Notes under the pieces: model-generated
Told to the model about the DNA's origin: nothing
Seen by the model: only the letters and a program-made list of their open reading frames with translations
Databases searched by the model: none
Shown: piece after piece, positions 1-11,774 of the stretch
Position numbering within the stretch: the stretch's first letter is position 1
Layout: every line of letters starts with the position of its first letter
Position numbers and translations under genes: made by a program
DNA from: Proteles cristata cristata
Taxonomy: Eukaryota; Chordata; Mammalia; Carnivora; Hyaenidae
DNA length: 64,000 nt
Reading direction: 5' to 3'
Assembly: GCA_017311185.1 (NCBI GenBank)
Contig: JAESUZ010000338.1
Coordinates: 124,001-188,000, forward strand

Positions 1-1334
1 AATGTCGCAAAGGACCAATCCCATGGTGAGCTTTACTCCATATAACTAGCTATTTAATATTATTCATAAGAAATTTTGGTCCAGGCACCTAAAGGAAGGG
101 AGGGAGAGAGAAAGTTGAGGGAAGGAAAGGGAAATCTACAACAATACCAATAATGAAGTTTCTCTTCTGAGTGAATGTTCATAGTTTCCAGCACTGCATT
201 TATTTCTGTCACCGTGGCTGCCAGATAATAGTTCCAATATAGAAGTGCAACACCATTTTAGGACTAGCTTATGCTTTCAAACTTTGGCAACATGCCCTTC
301 TGTTATGAAAGTGTATAATTTTTTTGTGGATGAACCATGCATCTTTACGCGAGTCCTCCATTTCTCCCCAGAAGCTGCTTTCTATAGGCTTCCCGCTACA
401 AGGCATATGATGAAATGCTGTGTTACTTCAGCTTTCTGTGCCCTCAAGCCCAGACCAAATCCTGGATGCTGAGTTACCTTGACACCATGCCATTATTTGA
501 AATTCATACAAGCATGAGGAGAGAGGAACTAAGTGAGGAAAGGCCGAATGCTGTACTTTTTAATTTTGAAGGCTGTTGGAATGGAAATTTTTTTCCATAA
601 AAGTAATTTCCAGGACCAATGGGGTTGATTTTATAAGGCAACAACATTTTGACTCAACTTCATAACCCAAAAATTGCCCTACAATGGACTAGGCACTCAC
701 TATTCCCCACCCAAGTGAGGTCCTAAAAACCCTCCAATACTATGCTTTGAAAGCACCTATATTCATTGGGTTTTAGACACTAGTATAATGAAGTCACCAG
801 AAAAGCCTACCAAGCAGAAAGAAACTGGAATAAAAAGCCAGGAAACACGTTTTCTTATTATCTGTCCTTCCTGCCCCACGTTACTCCCTTTGAGAATGGA
901 TAAGCAGCAACGAAAATGCCAGTGCGGCCAAGGATGGCTGTCATCTCAGACAGGCTTTGTTTAGTTTGAAAGAATGTAAAGGGGAACTGGATCTTTTAAA
1001 AACACTTCCCGTACAGATTCCAGTGAATTCTGAGTCCTAAAAACCCTTTTGAATAAAACACTCAGTGTTTCAGTTCATCACATCCGTGTATTTGTAAGGC
1101 AAAAACATCTCTGTGTACTTTTCACACCACCTGTTTCCTCCATGTCACTCCCATCCCAGCCACTTACCTAAATGCCATAGGAAGTAAATTAAAACAATTC
1201 CTCCAAAACAATCTTAAAATGGGGTACTCTAAGTGACCCTCAGACTTATGTTTTAATGTCATCTGCCAATGCCGGCTGAGTGTTTTTCTGGTGACTTGTT
1301 TGTTTTTATAATTAACTAGGATGATTGCACATGA
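1..1334. other. Unassigned intergenic or intronic DNA
   Basis: No gene or clear repeat is visible. Base composition is ordinary and AT-leaning. The open frames inside (up to about 75 codons) show no family resemblance, domain or signal peptide. A short purine-rich patch lies near 95-130. Ancient repeats too decayed for the eye cannot be excluded. Confidence 0.5.
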
Positions 1335-1460
1335 AACACTCATTCAGCATTTGCTGGGTGCTTTCTGTATGCAGGCACTGTGGCAGGCTCTATCAATCCA
1401 AAGGAGAAAATGCAGCACTTTCCCTTAAGAGGGAAGATGGAGAGCTAATAGGCCCCTACC
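1335..1460 (-). mobile_element. L2-like LINE fragment, antisense
   Basis: The stretch has the antisense L2 3'-end pattern: a CATTCAGCA-type stretch, then GCTGGGTGCTTTCTGTATGCAGGCACTGTGGCAGG and an AAGAGGGAAGATGGAGAG-type stretch. L2 is an ancient LINE shared by mammals. The copy is badly decayed and its edges are approximate. A MIR3-type origin is the main alternative. Confidence 0.4.
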
Positions 1461-1833
1461 ATGAAGCATGGCAAGCATGATCACTGAGGTGACAAAGGTG
1501 CTAAGAAAGCAAAGAGAGAAATGTACAAATAACGAGGCACTCACTTGAGGAGGTGACATCAGAGCCACTGGAAGCCAGAGAGGCATCAGCCAGGCAAGCA
1601 AGATGGGATAAAAAAAATTGGCAAACTGTAGACTAAGGGAGCAGACTAAGTCTAATGGACTAAGACTGTGGTCCATTCAGAGAATTCCATAGGTACCTGG
1701 AATGTAGGGGTATGTGAGGAGATAAAACTTTAGAAGGCAGAAAGAAGCCAGACCCCGGTGGGCTTATCGTGCCAAAGTTAAAGAAATGTAATTTTCTCCT
1801 GGAGATAATGTGGATTCCCCTGGAGAAATTTTA

Positions 1834-2064
1834 TTTATTTTTTTAATTTTTTTTTTAAATATTTTTATTTATTTCTAGGAGAGAGAGAGACAGCGTGAGC
1901 AGGGAAGGGTCAGAGAGAGAGGGAGATACAGACTCTGAAACAGGCTCCAGGCTCTGAGCTGGCAGTCAGCACAGTGCCTGACCCGGGGCTCGAACCCACG
2001 AACCATGAGATCATGACCTAAGCGAAAGTCGGACGCTTAACCGACTAAGCCACCCAGGCGCCCC
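1834..2064 (-). mobile_element. SINEC_Fc-type SINE, antisense
   Basis: Full-length carnivore tRNA-derived SINE read on the reverse strand: a T-rich tail, a GA-rich block, then GAGCC-type body and the reversed head ending CACCCAGGCGCCCC. An 18-bp TSD, perfect by eye, flanks it (1816-1833 and 2065-2082), so the ends are exact. Pol III promoter boxes come from the tRNA part. The perfect TSD and conserved head suggest a fairly recent insertion. Confidence 0.96.
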
Positions 2065-2130
2065 TCCCCTGGAGAAATTTTAAATGGGGTAGGGGAGTGG
2101 CATGATAAGCTTTGCATTAAAATTTTTTTT

Positions 2131-2287
2131 TAAGTTTACTTATTACTTTGAGAGAGAGAGAGAGAGCGGGGGAGGGGCAGAAAGAGAGGAAGAGAGAGAT
2201 CCCATGCAAGGTTCCAACTCACGAACCTGTAAGACATGACCCTAGACTAAACCAAGAGTCAGACTGAGCCACCCAGGCATCCCAAGA
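2131..2287 (-). mobile_element. SINEC-type SINE, antisense, diverged
   Basis: T-rich tail, GA-rich block and head ending GAGCCACCCAGGCATCC. It is shorter than the previous copy and the middle is reduced, so it is either older or deleted. The flank GCATTAAAAT occurs before it (2114-2123) and after it (2291-2300), giving a TSD that is also the landing site of the next SINE. Confidence 0.9.
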
Positions 2288-2300
2288 TTAGCATTAAAAT

Positions 2301-2510
2301 TTTTTTTTAATGTTTATTTATCTTTGAGAGAGAGAGATAAGTGTGAGGAGGGGAGGGGCAGAGAGAGAGACACACACACAGAATCCGAAGCAGGCTCCAG
2401 GCTCCAAGCTGTCAGCACAGAGCCCGAAGTGGGGCTTGAACTCACAAGGTGTGAGATCATGACCTGAGCTGAAGTTAGACGCCAACCAACTGAGCCACCC
2501 AGGTGCCCCA
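2301..2510 (-). mobile_element. SINEC_Fc-type SINE, antisense
   Basis: Complete antisense copy with tail, GA/CA block, body and head ending CCACCCAGGTGCCCCA. The TSD is AAGATTAGCATTAAAA (about 2284-2299) against a slightly changed downstream copy (about 2512-2527). It therefore landed at the left flank of the preceding SINE, making a head-to-tail pair. See findings. Confidence 0.94.
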
Positions 2511-2527
2511 TAAGATTAGTATTTAAA

Positions 2528-3084
2528 AAAATCAATCTAGCAGCAGAGTAAAGGAGTACAGTTACTTAATAAGTAGAAATTCTACTCATTTTTGTTGTAA
2601 TTAGGTTTCTTAGAGCCTGAACAGTGCAGTATGAATATAATCTCTCATGTGACAGCACAGTGATAAGGTTTTGCATGAGTTTGATGGTAGTGTGGATTGT
2701 TGCTTTTAATAATTTCTGGGAAAGAACTTGTTTGGATCATGTGATATCCTGATTTAGTGACCTCCAAAAGGAAGAACACCAACAAAAATGATGACTGGCA
2801 AGGATAGCCTAGTTATGTAATTTTTACCTTTCGTTAATGCCCTAAATAAAAGAAAATTTTGTTTCTATGGTTCCCAACATGCTTAGGCAGAGGTTCAAAT
2901 AGATTTAAATAGATTATTGGGCTTTAATTACTCTTTCACTTAAGAAGAAAAAAAACCTAGGTGCCTAGATGCACATCTGTATTTTTATATACCTCTCTAT
3001 ATAAGTTATTAACTAGTAAAAACAAAATGTTATAGAAGACTTCAAATAACATCATTATCAAAATTGACCTAATTGAACATGTAC
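2528..3084. other. AT-rich DNA, nothing assigned
   Basis: No gene or clear repeat is seen. The sequence becomes A-rich towards the right end, where the old L1 relic begins. The exact border is not visible. Confidence 0.4.
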
Positions 3085-3780
3085 TGAATGAACACTTGTC
3101 AGTTGCAAAGTACAACATTCTCTTCAAATGCACATGCAACAGTTATCAAAATTGACTATATGCTGGGTTATAGCAAAAATCTCAACAAATTTCAAATAAT
3201 TGAAATCAGATAATATTCTCTAGGAACAGTGGAACTCAGATTGAAGTTGATAACAAAAAAAGATTAGAAATATTCTTAATGTTTGAAAATTTAGGAATAT
3301 ACTTTTAAATAACCATGGGTCAACAATTAAATGAGAAAATCATTCTAAATGTTAATGAAAATATGATGCATTAAAACTTGTGACTTGCAGGTAAAGCAGT
3401 GCTGAGAGGGAAATATATAGCCTTAACTAAATATATCAGAAAGGGAGAACATCTGATTATAAGTGATTTCATTATCTATCTCAAGAAATTAGAAAATGTA
3501 AGTTAATCCATCTCAAGAAAACAGAAAAAGAACAAGTTAATCCAGAAAAAGTATAGCAAAAAAATAAACACAATAAACAAAACTTAAGTAGAAAACAAAC
3601 TTTTACTTAAGAAAAACAACAAAGCCAGAATAATAACAAAACATAATCACCAAAACCAACAGCTAGGTAAATCAATAAAGCTTAATAATTGAATATTCAA
3701 TAATTCAAATAATTGAAAAACTTAATGAAACAGATAAGCCAAATAAGACTGATCAAGACCAAAAAAAAGGCACAAATAAC
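3085..3780 (+). mobile_element. Old LINE-1 ORF2 relic, left part
   Basis: Sense-strand matches by eye to mammalian L1 ORF2 between the endonuclease and reverse transcriptase parts: a TGCACATG-type motif near 3129, CTCAACAAATTTCAAATAATTG near 3181, and AAAGCAGTGCTGAGAGGGAA near 3394. Many stops and indels make it a dead fossil. The same element continues after the younger L1 insertion at 3781-4068. It is older than the felid-lineage L1 copies in this window. Confidence 0.8.
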
Positions 3781-4068
3781 TATGCTGAGCGAAATAAGTC
3801 AGGCAGAGAAGGACAAATATCATATGTTTGCACGTATAGGAGGATTAGGAGGAACTTGACGGAGGACCAAGGGGGAGAAGAAGGGGGAAATGGTGGGGGA
3901 AAGGGAGAGAGGCAAACCATGAGAGACTCTTGAATGCTGACAAAAACTGAGGACTGATGGATGTGGGGGAGGGGGCTGGGCATGGAGGAGGGCACTTGTG
4001 GGGATGAGCACTGGGTGTTATGTGGAAACTAATTTGACAATAAACTATTTTTAAAAAAAAAAAAAAAA
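3781..4068 (+). mobile_element. Young L1 3' end, 5'-truncated, with poly(A)
   Basis: Starts in the last codons of ORF2 (TATGCTGAGCGAAATAAG), passes through a G-rich 3' UTR and CACTGGGTGTTATGTGG, ends with AATTTGACAATAAACTATTT, and carries a 16-A tail (4053-4068). It is about 95 percent identical by eye to the copy at 17557-17943. It sits inside an old L1 ORF2 relic. I could not find a convincing TSD. Reverse-strand open frames of 63-113 codons here come from this C-rich complement and are not genes. Confidence 0.93.
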
Positions 4069-5405
4069 GAATAAAAGAGAGGATATTACTACAGATCCCA
4101 CAGACATTTAAAAACGTACTAAAAACATAACATAAACACTTTTCTGCAGATACATATAAAAATCGAGATAAAATTTTAAAATTCATGACAACTTAATGTT
4201 TTGAATTCTCAAAACTGACACAAGAAAGAAGATAAAATATAAATACTTCTATATCCATTAAAGAAACTCAATTCATAGTTTAATATTTTACCACAAAGAA
4301 CATTACAGTGCTAATTCATTTTATCAATGAATTCATCCAAAGAGGACATAACACAATCTTCCAGAGAAAAGCAAAAGAGGAAACATTTTCCAATTCCTCT
4401 TGTGAGGTCCGCATATTCTTGCTTCCAAAACCAAATGAGACAATTATAATAATAGAATCACAGACCAGTATCTCATAAACATAGATGCAAAAAATCCTAA
4501 ACAGAATTTTAGCATATTAAATTAAGAGATTAATAAAATGGAAAGCAAACACCAAGCAAACTTGCAAAATGCAAGGTTGCTTTAATATTTTAAATCAATG
4601 AATAGATGTTATTCATTATTTTTACAGAAATGAAAGAAAAATCATATACTCTTCATAATAGATTTAGAAAAAGCATTTGAGAAAACACCTCTTCATGCTA
4701 TCTTCACAAAAGAGGAGTAAAAGTGACTTTCCTAAATCTGACACTGGATCTTTAAAACAAAAATGCTACAGCAAACATCATCATACTTACTCCTGAAACA
4801 TGGTAAGTTTTACTGTTGAACTAGCTAATATGGGCACATGTATTACCACTATTTCCCTTCAAGCCTATATAGGAAGTTTTCACCAACTCAAGAAGGAAAG
4901 GAGAAGAAATAAAAGGCATAAGGACTGGAAAGGAAAAATGAAACTATTACTACAGATGAAATTCTACATACACAGGATATCTAAAAGAATTTGCAAATAA
5001 AGCATTATAATTAAAAGGTGAATTTAGCAAGGTCGCTGGGTAAACAGAAATAATTATAAAAGCATCAAAAAGGAAAGTATCCAGAAATAAACCTTAAAGA
5101 AAAGAAGTCTATATAAAAATTGTAAGATATTATTAAGAGAAATCTAAATGGCCTAAATAAAGAATAATCTATGTTCATAAATTTAAAACTCAGTATTTAA
5201 GAAACATGAATTCTGCCTAAATTCATCAATACACTCAATGTAACCTCAAACAAATTCTTCATAGGTCATTTGGTGGAAATCGACAGGCTGGTGCTAAAAT
5301 TTATTTGGAAATGCAACCAAATATACCAAATATGGTTTCTGAATAAAAAAGAACAAAGTTGAAGAACTTACACTCCTAAATACCAAGACATTACAAAGCA
5401 TTTAA
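4069..5405 (+). mobile_element. Old LINE-1 ORF2 relic, right part
   Basis: Continuation of the relic at 3085-3780. Reverse-transcriptase-region landmarks follow in order: GATATTACTACAGATCCCAC (4082), CAGACCAGTATCTCATAAAC with AGATGCAAAAAATCC (about 4460-4500), GAAAAAGCATTTGA (4667), GAAATAAAAGGCATAAGGAC (4906), and AAATTTATTTGGAAATGCAA near 5297. Frames are broken throughout. The order matches one degraded L1 rather than several fragments. Confidence 0.82.
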
Positions 5406-5576
5406 TTCTGGGCCTGTGTCCCTCTACCACATCGCTATTTTAGCCTTCTCCTCTCAATATCCAGCTGGTATGTTTAAGGATGTGCACCTGTACTTTTATA
5501 TTGATTTAAACACAACATAAGTAGACAAGGGAATCTGCTACAAGAATAACTAAAACAGCTAAATATAAATTGCTTT

Positions 5577-5769
5577 GTAAAAATTTTTTAAGTTTATTTA
5601 TGCGAGATAGAGATAGCATGAGTGGGGGAGGGGCAGAGAGAGATGCAGATGCAGAATCTGAAGGAGGCTCCAGGCTCTGAGCTGTCAGCACAGAGCCCGA
5701 CATGGGGCTCGAATTCATGAACCATGAGATCATGACCTGAGCCAAAGTCAGATGCTGCCCAGATGCCCC
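5577..5769 (-). mobile_element. SINEC_Fc-type SINE, antisense
   Basis: Antisense copy with T-rich tail, GA block and body (CTCTGAGCTGTCAGCACAGAGCCCGA) and a damaged head (GCTGCCCAGATGCCCC) that lacks about 20 bases of the tRNA 5' part. A 15-bp perfect TSD, AATATAAATTGCTTT, lies at 5562-5576 and 5770-5784. Confidence 0.94.
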
Positions 5770-5785
5770 AATATAAATTGCTTTT

Positions 5786-6294
5786 GAGTGATCCTGGTCT
5801 ACATGTGATTATTCTATTCCATCAGCATGGACCCATTCTTTGGATGTCCATTTGAGGGTATCACTACATACTCTCTCGATTGCTGTGGATTCTCTGATGA
5901 ATATCTGTATTCCTCTTGTTTTCATGAAGCTGCACCACGGAACATACCTGCATCTTCAGTCTTCTCCTACTTTCTGTTCTACAGAGTAAATCTCCTTTCA
6001 AGACGCATACTTGTGGGTGAGAGTGAGAGAATGCGTGTGTACATGCGTGCGAACTCACTATTAGCACTAGGCAGAAAGCCTTATATTTTTATGGCACTCC
6101 AGGAGGTATTATGACCCAGGGTTAAAGTATCAATTCATTTCGAGTTGAAAATATTGACTTTGTTCCTATGGAGTTCTTATGGTAATATAATGCAGTGATT
6201 TAGAAAGGGGTTTCCCTCTAGTCATTCTTGATCTTATAGAGAAATAATTCTTTAATACTACTTTATCCCTTGTTTTCACTGTCATCCAACTCAC
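5786..6294. other. Unassigned DNA
   Basis: A 95-codon open frame at 5827-6114 has no recognisable domain and no family resemblance, so I treat it as chance. A short GTGTGTACATGCGTGCG stretch lies near 6033. Nothing else is assigned. Confidence 0.4.
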
Positions 6295-6305
6295 ACATTC
6301 TGGAG

Positions 6306-6484
6306 TTTTTTTAAGTTTACTTATGTATTTTGAGAGAAAGAAGGGGGGAGGGGCAGAGAGAAAGGGAGAGAGAGAATCCCTGGACAGGGCCCGATGTGGG
6401 GCAGAGTCTCATCAACCATGAGATCATGACATGAGCTGAGATTAAGAGTCGGATGCTTAACTGACTGAGCTACCCAGGCACCCC
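6306..6484 (-). mobile_element. SINEC-type SINE, antisense, shortened
   Basis: T tail, GA-rich block, ATGAGATCATGACATGAGCTG and head ending GAGCTACCCAGGCACCCC. Part of the middle is missing. The flanks share only a weak ATTCTG repeat (about 6297-6302 and 6491-6496). A run of 19 A follows at 6514-6532, separate from the element. Confidence 0.9.
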
Positions 6485-6532
6485 TCGCATATTCTGTTGA
6501 AAGGAGATAATGCAAAAAAAAAAAAAAAAAAA

Positions 6533-8159
6533 GTGCAAGATGCAGAATTATGCTAGGAAAATCTTTATTCCTGAAGGAAGACATTGTCTGTAAAGTATGA
6601 CTCTAGATGGCCAGAGATTATTAGAATAGAGTGAATAAACCATTAAAGAAAATAGAATAGAGTTCTAATGTAGGAACCCACTTTATTGGCCAGCTTTCTT
6701 CAGGAAAAAAGAATGAAAAAGAAAACCCAGAGCATCATTCAGAATCTACCACAGGCCATGCTGGGCACTGTGGATGGAGAAGGAGATGAAATCCTGCCAG
6801 GCTGCCAATAGGTAAGTTCCAGAAGCCATTTTTCATTTGTAGCTATTCATGTGCAAAGAATCACCATCACTTTTCTCTGCTAATAAACACGCCACTTCAA
6901 AAACATCTGTTGCGATAGACCAAAGAAATGAGAAGGACTAAAAACATCTCTGAATGGTGGTAATGAGAAAAGGAAGATGAGCAGAAATAAGAGCGAAATC
7001 TGCGGGAAGATGTAGGCAGGTTGAAACCACGCATAGACACATTTCTCTACATCTTAAGAGGCAGCCCAGCCCCACGGCTCCCTCACTTTCTGTCCTTGAA
7101 TTCAGTTCCTTATTCACTCTCAACTGCACTCTGTTGGTATGATTATCCAGAGTAGCTAAAGTAAAGCTCACTGACGAAGCAAAATCACACAAATTCTACC
7201 ATACTAGAAACATAGTATCTTTTAATAAGATAAATCCAAGATTACCTTTTTTCCCCACTTTTGGGTTTTTTTCTTTTATGACAGATATAAGTAAAATTAA
7301 TTCGTGGATCAAAACTTGCAAAGAACGGCTGACAAAATGCTGAATTAGCACAGCTCCCTTCCTTAAGATTAATTCCAGAAGAACTGTAGAAGTAAAAAAA
7401 TAACGAAACTCAAAGGAAACTGTGAGAGACTCCCAAGGTGACTCAAGGGTGCTTTCTATGTGTAAGGACAGTGCAGTGCGTGTCCTTGGGCCAGGACAGG
7501 AGGCACCCCCTGCCCCCGCTTCCCTAGGTCCTGGGAGGAAATGGTAGGAAAGGAAATGTTACAGTCTGTAACTGTTCCCTCCCTTTTTCCACTGTCTCCA
7601 AATCCACAGTGGCCACCCCCACACCTCTGGTGACTCAGAACTCTAAAGGTCAAGAGATTTGGAAAAGTTCAATCAGGGTTGTTTGTGTCACCTTGTGGCT
7701 CCACTAAGTTCAACACAGGTTCTAAGACAGCCACAGAAGGGAAGACAACGTGGAACGACACATGTGGGAGGGTTTTATGAACCAGGCTGCTACTGGAACT
7801 CATCACCTCTGGTCACTTACCATTGGTCAGAACCCAGTTCATGGCCCCACCTTCCCAAGAGGGAAGCTGGAGGAGGTAGTCTGACCGAAAGCCCCGGAGA
7901 ACAGGGAGCTGGTTTGCTAGAGAGCCAGCCATTCTCCACCACAGCTGGGAAACAGAATCCTGTCATCTATACTTGTTTTTCCTTTTAACCCTTTTGTTTC
8001 TACCCTGTTGAGAAGATCAGATGGGACACTAACTGTATATTAAGGGGGCTTGTTAACTTCATCATCCTTTTAAACTGAGAATCATAATCACGCTGATTAT
8101 GGGATAACTTCCTAAACCTTCTGACAAAGATGACATCGTTCTCGAGATCATCCTGAGTG
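6533..8159. other. Single-copy-looking DNA, GC-richer patch at 7.45-7.95 kb
   Basis: No gene is supported. The stretch 7440-7950 is more GC-rich and holds a 109-codon frame (7659-7988), but I see no known protein, start context or splice pattern. It could be an old LTR or unique DNA. The remainder is AT-leaning with no visible repeat. Confidence 0.4.
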
Positions 8160-8610
8160 AAAAAGGGCAATCCCAAAGGTTACATATTATAGGATTCCAT
8201 TTATATCACATTCTTGAAATGACAGGATTTGTGTGACACAAAGGACAGATATTTGGCTGCCAGGAGAGGGAGGGGGAGGAGAGTGTGACAAAGATAGGAG
8301 CATAAAAAGGAGCCTGGGATGATAGCACTATCCGGGGTCCTGACCATGGTAACGATGCACAAACCAACATGTGTAATAAAGTTGCACAGGACTAAACATA
8401 TGCGCACACACATGCACACATGAGTACAACAAAATTGGGGGAATCTGCAAAAGCTAATTGGATTGTGCTCATGTCACTATCCCAGTTGTACTATAGTTTT
8501 ACAAGATGCTTCCATTGTGGGAACTGGGTAAAGAGCACGTGGGATTCTCCCCATATTACTTCTACCAATAATCTGAATCTATCTCAAAAGAAAAAGTTTA
8601 ATTTAGAAAA
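8160..8610 (+). mobile_element. Old L1M-type 3' UTR fragment
   Basis: Begins with the L1 pattern TATAGGATTCCATTTATATCAC, goes through TTGGCTGCCAGGAGAGGGAG and GTTGTACTATAGTTTTACAAG, then GGGAACTGGGTAAAGAGCACG, and ends at ATCTCAAAAGAAAAAGTTT. This matches the 3' end of old mammalian L1 (L1MC/L1ME group). It is heavily mutated and its left edge is approximate. Confidence 0.7.
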
Positions 8611-11476
8611 AAGGACACAGCCCTCCAGCTCAATGGGATATTCATGATAATACGTTGGACTTAAGTTGCCCTTACCCTGACTGTTTTTACAGGGGCCTCT
8701 CTGATCATGTGGCCTCTTTACTATTTACTTCCCAGATCCTTCTGCTTGGTTTCAGCCGGGGAAGGGAGAAATGTTCACGGGTGAGCTGTTAACTGTATGA
8801 TGGCCTTGGAGAGGATCCAACAAGGGCTTACAATCAGCGATGTTTGGAGCATGGTAAGAACCAAAGACTCAAGGCTGGTACGTGCTGGAGGTTCTCAGGA
8901 TCAGCTGAAGAAACTGAGATGCTAGCAAATGGTTGCAATATTAACAAGACAAGGAAGAAGAACCCCAGGGAGTTTCCTAAGGGGTCCCTGATTCCACCTT
9001 TCCTAGCCACGACACCTGCGGAGCCGGAAGGTATGAGGTACCTTCCCTCTTTGCATTTGTGCTCTCCCTTTCCAGTTCATCCTCAGAAGTCTGTTTCATT
9101 TCACGGGTAATTGCCCTATGGCAGGCTGGCCCGAAGGGTCTGTGAAGGAGGAAATCCAGAGCTAGGCATGAGGCTGATGGAGTGAGGACAGGGAGGCAAG
9201 GGGCGTGAAAGAACCTGTCATGGTGACTGTGTTGTATTGTACAGTCCTTTCCAATCAAACAGCAAACCAATTTGCATATTATTAACATTTGAAGTTTGTT
9301 TTCAACATAATTACCTTTCAATTTCCTGCCAATCGTAAATCATTCTGTAACAGCTTTGGGAGTGGGGGGGCAGGTAGAGATCTGGACCCGTCCTGCATTA
9401 TCATTCACTGTCTGTCTGCTCTAGCACATTCTAATAGCTCAATGTGTCAAAAGCCAAAAGAGCCTCCATTCTTTTGCAACATGTTAATAGAAAGAAGAGT
9501 CAAGAGGACTTTTTGTTCAGGCGTTATCATCTCACTCACCTGCATTACCTCCTTCTCTTTGTACTTGACGGCTGGGATGTGTTCCACTTTCACTTCTATT
9601 AAAAAAGTGCTCTACCCTCTCTATGGTTAGAAACACAAGCTTGCCGTAGCTCAGGTCACTAAACAAGGCAAATAGTAATACAGGACCCAACTCTCATAAC
9701 TAGTTAGGAACACAACCCATCTCTTATTAGCTATCTTCTATCAGAATTTATAAGGAGAGCTGATTTACAAAGGAATTAGCAGTAATCATACAAAAATCAT
9801 AGCAAATACTGATGAATCAATATGGATAAAGCCCTCTGCTTATGCCAAGTAAATTATTCCTCAGTGTTCATGATGGTGATTTTCATGATTTAAAAATACT
9901 GTCCAGTGCTTTGGAGTTCTCCCCTCACGAGCAGTGTGAACCTCCATGGCACCAGAACTTTCTCATTTAGCATTTTGAAAACCTCCTACAACTCAGCACT
10001 CAATCTGTAAGATCTTTTTTAATGGCATTTGAACCTCTGTGGTGTTGTAATACATTCTATTATTGAATGTGAAATGAAGAATTTTTTTTTTCAGAAGAGC
10101 CTTGTTGAGCTTCAGACTGTGGCTCAGGACTAGAAAGAGGAGGGAACAGTTCCATTCAATGATTCTCTGTCAAAGAAAAAAAGAGACACCAGGGGAATCA
10201 CAAAACGTCCAACACTTGGATACTGACTTTGGAAGAATACATGAGATCTGTCCAATCTTGAGGAAATGGTGGTGCCCTCACACCTACACTATTGACGGTT
10301 GCTGGAGAGTTTTCCTTTCTCCCTGAGGGACTGCAAACCGGCACAACTGGGGATCAGTGATTGATGCCATTACCTGCTTGAGCAGGAGAGGGGACCCCTG
10401 TTCTGTTCACGGGACCAAAGGCCTGATTACAGGTCTCCCTGCAGAACCTGAGAAGTGGCTGAGCTCCATCCAGTGCTGGCATGAACTAAGAACATGAACA
10501 TCTCTACTAGAGTTGGGGAGCTACTGGTCTTTAAAACTAATCACACATCTGGCTCAGTGCACAACCACCTCTGTGCGTGCTTTGACTCTGGGCTATTTAC
10601 TATCCCTTGCTGAGGACCAGGTGTGGATTCCTGCTTCCCTTTTTCTCACAACCCTTGTGTGCTCACATCTGTCTTCACAAAGATGCCATCAAATCAGAAG
10701 TGAAAAGCTAAAACCTGTGGCCCAAGTGACCTACTGCTTTAGACTTCTCTCACCTAAAACCTTATTTCATCTTCATGTAGGGAATTCCACCACCTAAATT
10801 GCTGGTATGGAACAAAAAAGACTGTTGTGCTTTCATCTCCCCCCACCCAGAACTCCACTGCTGCCAACAGCCATTCCAACCATGACAAATCCCCAGGAAA
10901 TGGCAGAAAGAAGAGTCTAGAACGTGGGTAGTGTCTTAGTCCAAAGTCCTGAGGTGGGAGGTTGTTGACTAGGTCAGGAGAAAACTGAGAGCTGAGAAAC
11001 TGAGCCTTTTGTGGACTCCCAGGCCACTCTCACACCAACCCAGCAAGTGACATCACAGTACAAGCAGCTACTGTATGACAGACAGAGGGAGGCCACAGTT
11101 CCCATCACTCAAGTCTCCCTTGGCTCCCGGGTGGGAAGGTGGAAGGTGTCAGAGGTGCCCTGCGCCCTGCAGAAGGACATGGGACAGCTGACAGAGCTGA
11201 CTGGCGGGACTGCCATGACTGAGGGCCACAGGGATGTATTCCCAAGCCAGGAGCCGAGTGGGACTTACAGCCAGGCCTCAATGGGATGACAGTGCCACAA
11301 GAGCTGAGCAGGGCCAAGACGGTGGGGAGACATACAGACCTTAAATAAAGATGTCACTAAGACCTTCAGTGACCAAGTGGACAAGAGAGATAAGAGGTGT
11401 CAGAGAACAATAAGAACACAAGGCCCTGTGATGTCTTGGAGAGCAATAGGGAGAGAATACAGAAATCTGAAAGTCT
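8611..11476. other. Long stretch with no recognised gene or repeat
   Basis: About 2.9 kb free of SINEs, L1 and microsatellites that I can see. Several open frames of 70-114 codons occur on both strands, as chance allows in this composition, and none shows a known domain. A TTTGCATATTATTAACATTTG stretch near 9270 looks like non-coding conserved sequence in style only. Exons of a very long gene cannot be excluded by eye. Confidence 0.4.
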
Positions 11477-11490
11477 ACTTACTTAAATAT

Positions 11491-11717
11491 TTTTATTTAT
11501 TATTTATTTATTTATTTATTTATTTAATTTTTAACTTATTTATTCACTTTGAGAAAGAGAGACAGCACAGGCGGGGGAGGAACAGAGAGAGAGACAGAGA
11601 GAGAGAGAATCCCAAGCAGGTTCTGCAATGTCAGCACTCCAATTCACAAACTGAGATCATGACCTGAGCCGAAATCAAGAGTTGGATGCTTAACTGAATG
11701 AGCAACCCGGGCACCCC
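11491..11717 (-). mobile_element. SINEC-type SINE, antisense
   Basis: An expanded (TTTA)n tail (about 11493-11535) is followed by a GA block and a diverged head ending CAACCCGGGCACCCC. A TSD of ACTTAAATAT lies at 11481-11490 and 11718-11727. The long tail repeat shows SINE tails seeding microsatellites. A + strand frame of 96 codons here is repeat translation. Confidence 0.93.
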
Positions 11718-11774
11718 ACTTAAATATATTTAAACATGAATTACCTACAAAGACCATTTAAATTATCAGATTGG

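Noticed and set aside
3780..4186. Reverse-strand frames of 63-113 codons
   Set aside because: They read the complement of the G-rich L1 3' UTR and its T-rich tail. The same frames recur at 17649-18030 for the same reason.
7659..7988. 109-codon frame in a GC-richer patch
   Set aside because: No domain, no known family, and the DNA reads like possible old repeat or unique non-coding sequence.
8977..9630. Frames of 113-114 codons on both strands
   Set aside because: Composition is not protein-like in a consistent way and no family resemblance is seen. Possible but unsupported.
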